This document shows positions 9,301 through 18,600 of a stretch of DNA of 32,445 bases, piece after piece. Below the pieces are notes generated by a model. The model did no database searches. It was not told the DNA's origin and saw only the letters and a program-made list of their open reading frames with translations. The position numbers were made by a program, and so were the translations under genes. Source of the DNA: a virus; IMG/VR virus record IMGVR_UViG_3300020472_000097, positions 1-32,445 of that record. One strand, 5' to 3'. Position 1 is the first letter of the stretch, and each line of letters opens with the position of its first letter.

Positions 9301-11007
9301 ACCAGCACCAACTCTATCACCTAATTGTGGTCCACCATATATTTGCTTAACATCTCCAACTCCATATGAAGTTACAGCAACTGCAACACGACTATTTGGA
9401 TTCTGACTAGCATCATTTCTACTAAAAATAAATGGTTCATTTTGTAAAAACTGACCAGTTGTACAATAAACATCCATTGCTGTACTGTTACTGACAGCAT
9501 TCATCAAGTATCCAGTAGCACCACTATATTTTCCCTTTATATGTGTTGGAATAGGAAGAGTTATATTTTGATTTAATGTTATACGAGTAGATAATTGAAC
9601 ATCATAAAGTGAAATATCCCACTCATTAGTATTCGAATTACTAGCAGAATATGACCCAGATTCTAATGCATTGTCATAAACTCTGGCAACACCAATCTCT
9701 TGACCTGCCATCTTACCATCACCAGCAGTTCTTTGACTTCTTAAACTAACAATATAAGTATTACCTATTCCAATAACAGGTGCTCCATGTACTCTATTAA
9801 GAGTAAGTGTTGTACCAGTATTATATGATACTCCTTGAGTTTCTAACTTTTTAGATGTTCTTGGTTTAGCACAATCTAAGTAAGTTGAAGCAAGTGTTTC
9901 TACCTCATACCCTTTTACAAATGCTTTTCCTGGACTTACTTGATATAAAGCAAGGTCATCAGCAGCTAAAGTTCCTAAAGGAGTAGACTCTCCTTCATCA
10001 TATACACCATTATTACCAATACCATCATTTAAAGAATTTCTTACAGTAATATTAAATGGTTTTATAGTATAATCACCAGATTCTTCATATGTTCTACGAG
10101 CAAGTTCATCCGCAATGAAATTATATTCAGGATTAACTTTCTGTGATGTTAAAGTACCATTATTAACAGTTGCTAATTCTATAAAATTAGAATCATTAAA
10201 ATCATCTAATGGTTTTGAATATAAACTAACCGAAATCTTCAAACGATCTGCACCTGGTGCAGCATAATTATTAAAACCTTTAGAATTATCTGCTAAGGTT
10301 GGATCTTCATCAGCATTAAGAATATCTTCTTCAATTCTTAGACCAATTCTTCCACTAGGAGTAGCCTCATACTGACTTAAAATTATAGTCTCATCAGCAA
10401 CATTAACAAAATTACCTCTTATGAAATAAACACCATTTGATATAGAGAATGATGCAGCAGTAGAAGTTGCGTTCTGTGATATACAAGAAGCAAATGATTC
10501 ACCAGAAGGAATATATGCATTATTTGAAGAGTCAGAAGTTATATCACTATCTGCTATTAAAAGTTCTCCGTCATTAAACTGTTTAATAGAACTATCTTCA
10601 ACACCAGAAGATATGTAAGACACATATATTGTTAAATTTCCTCTTTCAGACTCAGTTGCTTCTAAAACCTGATTGACTATAGCAGTCACACCAGTTGACA
10701 TTCCAATTATCTTCCTACCAACCAACTGTTCAATATAGTAATTTACGGGTACACCTAAATGAGTATTATTTAATTCTACAGCAAAATACTCTGGAGAATA
10801 CGCAGTATTTCCAGGAATAACTTTAGACCCTTCCTTAAAAAAGTGCTGACCAAACTTCTCAATCTGATTCTGCAATATTGATTGCAGACCAGTTAATTCT
10901 CTTGCCTGGACAGGATATCCTGGTTTAAAGAGAACCTTATGATAATTAGAATCCTCTGCAAAGTCGTCAAAATATGGACTGACGTTGAGATTAGTTTGTT
11001 GGGCCAT
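3331..11007 (-). CDS. Large virion structural protein with N-terminal DUF4815 domain (2558 aa)
   Basis: The N-terminus carries the DUF4815 signature (YHKVLFKPGYPVQARELT, residues 22-39, then LQSILQNQIEKFG), known from large structural proteins of T4-like cyanophages. Further landmarks are a DIRPKVGTY-type segment near residue 1030, a central helical stretch, and a second conserved region beginning DPLAQSFQV (about 1731) and running to about 1886. One GSGY unit lies near 2015 and a DEIIKYTG / RGT module at about 2150-2210. The gene follows gp8, the place of genes 9-10 in T4, so a baseplate-periphery or tail-pin role is likely; direct homology to gp9 or gp10 is not shown. Spacing is 6 bases from gp8 and 2 bases to the next gene. 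No clear Shine-Dalgarno precedes the ATG. Confidence 0.85.
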   Translation of the reverse strand: MAQQTNLNVSPYFDDFAEDSNYHKVLFKPGYPVQARELTGLQSILQNQIEKFGQHFFKEGSKVIPGNTAYSPEYFAVELNNTHLGVPVNYYIEQLVGRKIIGMSTGVTAIVNQVLEATESERGNLTIYVSYISSGVEDSSIKQFNDGELLIADSDITSDSSNNAYIPSGESFASCISQNATSTAASFSISNGVYFIRGNFVNVADETIILSQYEATPSGRIGLRIEEDILNADEDPTLADNSKGFNNYAAPGADRLKISVSLYSKPLDDFNDSNFIELATVNNGTLTSQKVNPEYNFIADELARRTYEESGDYTIKPFNITVRNSLNDGIGNNGVYDEGESTPLGTLAADDLALYQVSPGKAFVKGYEVETLASTYLDCAKPRTSKKLETQGVSYNTGTTLTLNRVHGAPVIGIGNTYIVSLRSQRTAGDGKMAGQEIGVARVYDNALESGSYSASNSNTNEWDISLYDVQLSTRITLNQNITLPIPTHIKGKYSGATGYLMNAVSNSTAMDVYCTTGQFLQNEPFIFSRNDASQNPNSRVAVAVTSYGVGDVKQIYGGPQLGDRVGAGIGTFCADVIQQDAFTFGEATMTSSTGSGAVSISTITSENTLFPGKLKVDNILSFGGLGNNESSYVRITEVNAANVVVTGVSTVTGVQQGALYKNTAGTTLNVPNLKLVTSPLASSLENSLYTLMPKMLVSDVDLTDAVLSIRKTQTVSIVGGQLSSALTADTNEAFLAYDEERYSLTRADGTTVALTSDMFQFSSGSTLLQINTGGADYSGCTLITTLQKTKPSAKIKRLNRVNSTVINASSKAGSGIGATTLNDGLVRGDFPIGTRVQDEEIVLNEADVIRIHGVYESLDTGAPSAPKMTLSTLNGPTAKTTDLIVGERITGANSGAVAIVAEILTDAQISYIQKNTEGFDEGEVVTFGESNVQGVVTTLDNPSRNISTHYTFNTGQRPTFYDYGFIRRLPNAKPPKRTLRVYFANGYYDDTDDGDITTKNSYDTWNYAKDIQTINGDKVTDTIDIRPKVGTYVVTESKRSPLEFYGRNFASSGNSAKNILASDETITTNFSFYVGRVDRIFLDKTGTFQVQYGDPSEKQERPISIDDAIEVGSVTMPPFLFDTDHAQLSFMKHKRYRMKDIKDLEDRIKSLEYYTSLSLLETETANMFLPDADGMNKFKSGFYVDNFTSLLPQETSVKVKNALDPTLKELRPQHYTTSIDLITGPVEGVAANVDRTFMDPEGTNIKKGADVVTLDYTEKEWLSQQFATRTESVTPFLVSFWQAAVKLSPSSDTWVDTARIKAKIIKQEGNFAGTMAQAMNQFGVDPQTGQAPIVWNAWETTWTGQTFTDRSEQRTEVTGTHEVEEIVKAGWINGGSGVNHSQMVQYETLTTYQDTIRDTFDTGTSRRSGTRKVVTEQWDNESLGDKVVSRDLVQIMRSRNIEFRATKCKPLTQMYPFFDGVKVAKYCTPKLLEITMESGTFQVGETVTAHVYKVGIPAEGTDKPFIKFRVAQANHREGPFNAPTAVFKKNPYISQVGATGLETFLGTPGTVQLASASGGATDLPSTYSATTTILNIDTKSLSEQAQGDYFGYAKTGMVLRGSASGAIAKISDVRLITDLGANLIGSFYLPNPNSGNHPRFETGTKTFTLIDNTTNDQDNTDTFGEDNYTATGTLETVQESIISTRNATIQTKHSKQDKPAKQLSGSSVIKTNAISTTTQKAGARDIWYDPLAQSFQVTEAGGIFVTSCDIYFKSKDDMDIPMTFQIRTMSGGVPTQKILPFSEIVMDPDDIKISATGTVATTFKFDAPVYLEGANQEYAIALSSWSTKYQVFISRIGESDILTDEFISQQPYLGSLFKSQNASTWEPSQWEDLKFKIRRAEFETSGTMELYNPVLSEGNAQIAKLMPNPININSRQIRVGFGTAISDNVLTKGNTVTQQGSNASGDFLSVAGVATGSLGIVNSGLGFFPGAGTSTKTGIALTNITAGGDFVTADVVVTDGGITSARVITSGSGYQVGDVLGIATVGVGTMNVGRNARFSVANLGMSNELLLENVQGNFVVGAGKTIMFDNPITGLTTTLGSNGSTGWGFSPEKLTVLSDGLHFTIDHRNHGMHHEQNRARLEGATSDIAPTRLSLPYGSSASSSIAVENSSDFENFEGVGVAATNPGYAQVGDEIIKYTGAGGGSLTGITRGTDKTNYLKGQPVYKYEMGGVSLRRINRTHLLSDVTDLDPSPITFDSYTLKLSQGSLGDDTTDRSSNTAGSNPVLYFNDSRSTGGYDVTGTQNIPFQIISPNIQNTTVPGTSINATLRTVSGTSLGDGKGQGTDIPFMDKGYEAVTLNASNYLDSARSVASRVNETNNATLKSFPGDRSLAMTVNLSTTDPYLTPVIDLERISAILVSNRVDAPISNYKTDNRVNSMFDDPTACQYISKENTLTNSATQIKVLMNAHINEYSDIRAFYAISDTANFDPIFIPFPGYLNLNNRGEVIAAAESDGRPDKYNPKQDAGKFKASEISFREYTFSVEDLPAFKHYRIKFVMTSTNQTWVPKASDLRVITMA

Positions 11008-11013
11008 AGTATT

Positions 11014-12564
11014 TTAGAACTGTAATATGATCTTAATGTCTTCTTTTTGGTTTGAAGATCTAGTAATAGAAGGTCTGTGGTCAACGTAAATCATATTTCC
11101 AGAATATTTTTTAATTTCTGGGTTTGCTAATCCTTTGGTAAAGGACTGACCAAGGTAGTATGTCCTATTATTTATTGAGGTGGATAGACCACTAAATGTA
11201 GTACTAATAGATAAATTAGCACTACCACCTACAATAATTCGATTACCACCTGATGTTGGATCTGAAGTAAATCTTGTAGTATCATAACCATAAGTTGGGT
11301 TTGTTTGTGCTGTACCAACAGTATTAAAACCAGCAATGGTTCTATCCTGCCAATACTTCAATACTCCAGTAGTTTGATCGTATGAAACGACTCTACCAAC
11401 AGCAGTAACACCAGTACCAACAGTCTGTGTAATTATACTATCACCAGCAAAAGATACTGAACTATACCCTGTACCTGCCAATCTTAATGCATAAGTTGCA
11501 GATGCCTTATCTAAAGTAAGTAATTGTGTAGAACCCCAAGCATATGGATTCTCAATAATACCTATTCTTGCGAATTGGTTCCCCGTAATAAAGTCGGGGT
11601 TCTCTGCATCATTTTCAATTCTTGCATAAAGAAGAGCATTAGTTGCACCTAATTCACGGTAAATATCCTTACCATGTCCACCTGGAGGTGGAATAATAAC
11701 ATCTAAAGTAGGGGATAATGTAGGTGTTGGAACAGATCCTGCAGATAAATCAACATTACCATAGGTATATCCATACCCTTCATTTGAAACGGTAACACTT
11801 TCTATCTGTTGGTCATTATTAACAACAACAGTACACTCTGCATCAAATCCATCACCTTTAATTGGAACTCTTGTATAAGTCTGGTTAGCAGTACCTATAC
11901 CAGTTCCTCTATTCTTAATAACAACAATCTTAATACCACCATCAACAGCATTATTACGGATAGCACTATCTTCAGTATTGCTTTCCCAGTTTGCTGGAAC
12001 AGGCATATAATCAGTAGAATCAAATTTAATTAAATCTGATGGTTTAATACTATAAAGATACTTCCAAATATATCCATCACCAGATGTACCAGCAATTCTT
12101 GGTTCTAAATCTGTAAATGTTGGTTCGTCAAGAGAAGGTTTTCCGTCAGGTGTTTCTGGTGTTGTTCCATTCTGCAAACAAATATAAACCCTATAATCAC
12201 TATTAACAACAAAATAATTTGCAGTATATAAGGTTGTACCACCAGCGTTTGGTGGAGCATTAGAAAGACTATAATCTTGTCTATAATAATCGTAAGTTGT
12301 ACCAGAACTCCAAGAGTCCTTTCTAACAATCTGTTTAACGTCGGAAGAGGTTATACTCTTAACCGCTATCATATCATCATAAAAATCATTCATATCACTA
12401 AAACTATCAACAGGTGCAGGGGGTGTTGAATCCCAAGTTGTTGATATTCCTGTTGGATTTGGTAATCCAACAAAAGCATAATAAGAATTTGTTGAGGTAG
12501 AAACACCTGCGACAAAATTCTTCGCATTCAATATTCGAATTTGATCAGTTATAATGGCAGACAT
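11014..12564 (-). CDS. 8: Baseplate wedge subunit gp8
   Basis: The C-terminus SGNMIYVDHRPSITR (starting near residue 488) followed by an acidic stretch and a final beta strand (IKIILQF) closely matches T4 gp8 (SGEMIYMENRPPI, ending NILFTF). A central GDGYIWKYLYSI matches T4 GDGYVWEYLFEI. gp8 is a wedge component that links gp7 and gp10 in T4. The protein is 516 residues against 334 in T4. The extra length includes a Gly-Tyr module (about residues 215-280, with VPIKGDGFDAEC and NEGYGYTYG) and an AGTGYSS segment near 367. A late promoter motif at 12596-12602 precedes the ATG by 31 bases. Gene order 6, 7-like, 8 agrees with T4. Confidence 0.88.
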   Translation of the reverse strand: MSAIITDQIRILNAKNFVAGVSTSTNSYYAFVGLPNPTGISTTWDSTPPAPVDSFSDMNDFYDDMIAVKSITSSDVKQIVRKDSWSSGTTYDYYRQDYSLSNAPPNAGGTTLYTANYFVVNSDYRVYICLQNGTTPETPDGKPSLDEPTFTDLEPRIAGTSGDGYIWKYLYSIKPSDLIKFDSTDYMPVPANWESNTEDSAIRNNAVDGGIKIVVIKNRGTGIGTANQTYTRVPIKGDGFDAECTVVVNNDQQIESVTVSNEGYGYTYGNVDLSAGSVPTPTLSPTLDVIIPPPGGHGKDIYRELGATNALLYARIENDAENPDFITGNQFARIGIIENPYAWGSTQLLTLDKASATYALRLAGTGYSSVSFAGDSIITQTVGTGVTAVGRVVSYDQTTGVLKYWQDRTIAGFNTVGTAQTNPTYGYDTTRFTSDPTSGGNRIIVGGSANLSISTTFSGLSTSINNRTYYLGQSFTKGLANPEIKKYSGNMIYVDHRPSITRSSNQKEDIKIILQF

Positions 12565-12595
12565 TGAACCTTACGATAAGTAATACTTTTTTTAT

Positions 12596-12602
12596 TATTT
12601 AG
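12596..12602 (-). promoter_or_regulatory. T4-like late promoter motif CTAAATA before gp8
   Basis: The minus strand reads CTAAATAATAAAAAAAG, 31 bases before the gp8 start. The TAA is also the stop codon of the giant gp7-like gene (12599-12601). It would let gp8 and the DUF4815 protein be made independently of the 12.8-kb gene upstream. The role is inferred from the motif. Confidence 0.6.
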
Positions 12603-15600
12603 ACAACATAGTTCGATGGCTTCAAGAAGTCCTTTCTCTTAACCTGTGGGCCAGTAATTATTCCAGTAATACCGTTAGTTGTAGTAATGGTATATTCTTT
12701 ACTAATCATTCGATCAGTCATCTGAAGTCTACCCCAACTATACTCACCAACGAAAGAACTGCTAATACCCTGACCTAGAGTAGAATACCCTACAGTATCT
12801 TGCAATCCTTCCCAATTTTCAACTCTAGTATATACTCTAACAAGAGAACTATTGTGAACTGTGGAACCAAAACCGACAGTAGTTATTCCAGCATAATGTG
12901 CAACTTCATATATGTTATCCAAAGCAGTTGTACCAACTCCAACATTTGTACCTGCTGCATTCAGTGATGTAGCACCATAACCAATATTAGATCCTCTAAC
13001 CATGAAATAGAATCCTGTTTGAAGACCACTAACACTAATTGGATCTGGAGATGTAATTGCAGAATTTCTCAAAGGAGAATCCGCAGGAATCCAGAGATCA
13101 AATGCAACTCCATAGGTTATTGCAATACCAACCCCATTTGCCCGTGATATGTTTGTAACAATACCAACACCAGAAACAATACCATAATCCCCACTATATG
13201 CTTCAATTTTATTTTCTTCCCGTGTATATGTTGGAGCAGCAATTATTACTTGAGGTGGATTACCTGAAGTATATGCAACACCTGGACTTGTAACAGTAAT
13301 ACCAGAAACAACTCCATTAGTAACAGTTGCAGTTGCTAATGCTCTAGCAGTAGTTCCAACACCTGCGATAGGAGTTCCTCCAACACCAGTAGGAGTAGAA
13401 ATTCTAACTTCTGGAGTAAGAGTATATCCACTACCACTATTACCAATAGCAATAGATGATATAGTATTTGCTATCGAAACAATTGCAGTAGCACCTGCAC
13501 CAACAAATACTTCATATCTTTCACTAGCATCTACAATTTGAATATCTTTTTGGAATTCTCTACTAACAGGGTTTTCATTATTAGGATCAAAGAATGGTTT
13601 ACAACTATCAACCCATACTGTAGTAGAACCAATACCAACACCTTGAATCAAATATGCAGTTGGGAAGAATTTTGCCTCATACATTGGACGATCCTTACGG
13701 ACAATTCTTCCATCTATCCACTTATCCTCAAGTTGTCTAGACCATTTAACAGGTCTCAATTCTGTATCATCATCACCTAATCCAACACCCCAATACTGGT
13801 TAGTATCCACAGCATCAGAAGACTTAACTTCAGAAACTGTTCTAGGATTTTCTGCGAATATTCTTGTGTTATAATAAGGATGAGAACTAATTGTTAAATC
13901 ATCACCCATTTTAACGGTTTCTTCAATATCTCTATCTTTTACGTCTTCACCACCAGTTCCTCTATAGAAGAAGAAGTTGCAGGTATCACCCTCTTTAGGT
14001 GCTTCTGTGAGTGTTATAGTACCACCACCATTGAATATAAATCCTTCTCCAGGAACCTGTAGAACATCATTGATAGTAAGAATAATAGTATCAGCGATTA
14101 CTATAGGAGAACCTGCCTTAGTTTGAATAGCATATGCTTCGCCACCTAAAGTGATTGGGAATGATTTTCTTGCACCATCAAACTTATCTGCAAAACTATC
14201 AAGAGGTTGAATCTCTCCCATAGTCCACATATTAAATTCATCGTGATGTACTCTTTCAAGGGTTAACTTAAATGGTTTGTATAGACCTTCATTAACAGGA
14301 ATTCCCATTGCCTGTTCTCCTGGAGTACTTCCAACACCAACATTTAAATTAGTTGGTACAGTTAATACTTGATTCTCCTTATAACCATAACCAAGATTTG
14401 TAATTTCAAAGTCTATTACACGACCACCAGTAGTTGCTACTCCAACAGTAATATTAGCCTTTGCTTGACTACCAAGACCAACACCAGGTGAAGAACTATC
14501 ATACCATAGTGGAATGTCATTGTAAGGTAAAGGAGCATCAATTATTGCTGTGAATGTTGATTGACCAGATCCAACTGATGTTGGGTTCTGAGTTCCGATT
14601 CCTAGAATAGGATCAGTATGTGTAATAGCAATACTTACAACACCACCATTAAGAACTGATGCTGTACCAATGAATTGAATAGATTGCGTTGAGACTGCTA
14701 CACCAACATTAACAACAGTTGCAATTCCAACACTACCAATCTCAGATGCAATACCAGCACGACCAGGTGTTACCCTATAACCAGAACCACTATTACCTAT
14801 ACTTACAGCAGTAACTACACCAATATTATTAAAGTGTAATGTTGCACCAGCAGAAACTAATGGTTGATAACCAAAACCTTCACTTGAACCAACAGAAACA
14901 ATGATACCACCAACAGGAACTTTTGCATTATTAACGTCATAAGCAACAGAAGCTGCAGTTCCTGTAAAGGTCATAGAAGTAATTCCAGAAACCTCAGTTA
15001 AAGTATAATCACTTAATTCTCCAGGATGTTGAAGTATTCCATTAATTAATGCAATACCTGTGTTTGTTGCAATACCAGTAACATTTGTTCCATCAACTTT
15101 CAAATCAAACTGTTTTGTTTGACCATCAAATTGAGGAGAAAGATCGTCAATTACATGGTTCTTAGTGTATGCAGCAGCACTTCCACCCTTAACACCAGAA
15201 CGCATAAAGACTCTTCCACTAAAACTTGATTCCGTTGTTATACCAATCCAATCTCTATCATTTGGACCAGCAGTTGCAAAACCTACAGGAGGTTCACCAC
15301 CAAATGGTGCATCAGAGAAACTTAATAGATTATTATCAATATTATAATCACCAACAAGTTTTGTTACCGTATCACCAACTCCAGCTGGAGAACCACTATG
15401 GAATCCAAGATTAGTACCCATCCAATGACGATTAACCTTAATTGCATTAGTAGATCCAAATCCAACAGAAACAACCTTCATTATTTCCTGATTAATCCTA
15501 ATGTCATCTCCACTAAAGATTGAAGTTATACCAGTAACATATAATATGTCAACTTTCTTACTAAGATCTGTAGATAGTCCAGTCTTAATTTCACCATTAA

Positions 15601-18600
15601 TAATAGGTGATTGTATAATATTATCAATTGCTATCAATCCTCTTGTATTTTCTTTCTTAGCAGTAATACTATGAGAAGATCCAATACCAACAGAAGTAAA
15701 ATCTAGAGGAACTATAATATTTTTTAATGCATTTTCTGCAGTAGTTGCAAGTTTAATAGAACTATCATTTACCTTAACAACGTAACATGTTTCTGGTATA
15801 TAAGTTATTGTTGCTCCAACTCCAGGGAAGTAAGTAGCAGCAATTCCAATAGAATCCCCAGTAGTTCCAATACCAGTTGTACTTGAACAACTAACAGCAG
15901 TTCTAACAGAATAATTAACTTCCTCACCAGTTACAAAATAATGGTTAGGTAATGAAATTGTATTATTCGTAAGATTAATAATATCCGTACTTGATCCATC
16001 AAAATTCTTTCTGAATACTGGATTACCGTTATGTTCTATATCAAACTCTGTTTTCTTATCATAAAATGTTCCACCATAAACATCCCAGGTACTTCTAACA
16101 GAACCACTATTAAGTTCTATTAGTTCTGGTTGAAGAGTATCTTCTTCAACTTTTAAAGCCTGAATAAATGTCTTAACTTCTACAGCAGCATTAGCATCTG
16201 GAGTATACATTACCTCAGATACACAATGATCTGTATTCCTAGATCCACTAATTGTACCTAATCCAATAAATGCACCAGCTCCAGTTTGTAGATTGCCATA
16301 TTCAGTAATAAAGACTGTATTATCATCATCTACCATCATAACTTCAGAAAATTCATATCTGTTGTTAGTAGTATCCTTAACTTGAACTAAAACATACGCA
16401 CCATCAAAATCGTTAGTATAGCTACCAATTCCAACTGCACTTGGTGAACTACTTGCAGGTATTGATGTGGATTTAGCTATCATTGAAGCATTTCTCAATG
16501 AATAAGTTCCAACACCCGTGAAGGATTCTGAAGAAATTCCAATACAAATTGAATTAATCCAAGCAGTTTGAATTCCTGCATTAGGAGTATACATGATATC
16601 AACCATAGCAGTGGTTCCTACACCAACTAAAGTAGGTTCAAAAGTTCCTAATGGTTGTGCTGCAAGATTATCTCTTCTATTATGAATTGCTAATTGACCA
16701 TATTCATGCCATTCAATATTTGTTCCATCATGAATAAGACTTAATTCGTCATATTCAACTGATCCTTCACTTGTTGCAATAGCAACTATAATCTTAGCAG
16801 ATCTGGGATTAAATAACTGATATTTTTCTGTACTGATGCCAGGTATACCAGGACGACTAGTTAAAGCAGCACCAGTAGTAGATCCATTACCAACAGTACA
16901 AATCTTAATTTGTTGACCACCAGTTCCTATAACATTAGATGCACCAATACTAACTAATGCACTTGGAGGTGCAGTTGATTCACCAATTGTCGTTTGACCT
17001 ATTGCAGTCAAAGATGTTGTCATTCCAAGTTCATCTAAGTTATAAGAAAGAGATATTACATTGTAATTGTTCTTTTCAGACTTGAGAGGGTGGAATTGAA
17101 GAATTGCATCAGTACCATCAACTGCGGTATCCATTTGACCTAGTTGAATAACACTATCAACAGAAGCATACTGATTAAGCATTGATTTCCCACTGATAGG
17201 ATCAAACAATGCATTAACCATCATAATTTGTCTTTCATCTGTATATAACCTATCCTTTACATATACAATAAACCTATTTTCCTTATTATTAGCAATATCA
17301 TACCTAGCAACTTCAGCCCAAGGTTCTTGTCTTGGTTTACTACTAAATTGATCACTAATATTATCAATTTTAAGAACCCTGTTACCAACAGATTCTGCAT
17401 AATCAATCAAAATACGGTTCTTAAAGGTGATTTCATCAGAAAGATTACCTTCTGCAGGATCCCTATCTTTAAAATTCTCCGTAACAAGGTCAAAATTAAC
17501 AACATCCCACAAACTATCCTCATTTTGGATATTAATAATTCCAGTAACAGTACCTGCAATACCAACCTTCATTGCCAACTTATCTTCTGGTGGAAGTGCT
17601 GATTCAACTTGAAGTTGACTAAACTTTTGGAACCCTGCAGTATGATTTAAACTATTGACAATATCCTTCCATCTATCATAGAAAACTCTAGACTTAATAG
17701 CATATGAGAAACTTTGATAGTACTCATTATCATGTACTTTCTGTAAACTATCATTCAAGAATCCTGTTTGATATTCCCACCCATTATTAACAATAGAATA
17801 GTAATCTAATAAGAAATTAGTATCAAATGTTAGAACAATTTCAGAAACATTTCCTTTAGCACCAGTTTCTAAAGATTCGATTAATTTACCAACTTCAAAA
17901 TCACTAGATGCTTCTACAGTCAACCACTTACTTTCTGGATCATATTCAAATGCAACACCTTGTACAGGACCAACACTAGTCTCTGATTTAAGAGTTTCAT
18001 TTGCATTGAAAGAGTTAAGTTTCAAAACAGGTGCAAATTGTGGGAAATCTCTTTCTCTAACCAATACTGCAGAAGATAAAGCAGTATCAAAGTTACCTGG
18101 TATTGCCCCAGAAGGAACTGTACCATTCATACTATAAGTTACAACACCAACGTTACCTAGGTTCTCGTGTATTTGAGTTACCTCGAATGACTGATAATCA
18201 TAATATTGAGAATCATAACCCCGACCAGTTGAACCAACACCAACACTGGCATTTTCAACAAACATCTTATCCCCAATTTCTATAGGGAATTCCTCTGTAA
18301 GACTATAAGCAACCTTTAATGTTGCAGCCACAGTATCCGTTGATACATCATATACAAGATTAGTTACTCTAATACCATTTGGATTCGCTACTGGAACAAT
18401 GACTGGAGTTACAGGAGATAATCCATAAGTATTTTGAATAATATCAACATATCCTGGATTATCTGGTGTTTCTAAATTATATCTTAGATCAACGTCTTCA
18501 ATTTTTTCTCTTGTTCTACCATCAAGCACAACCAAAGCGGGTGGTTGATTATATCCTCTACCATAAGAAGTAATACCAATAGATTCTAATCCAGATAGGG

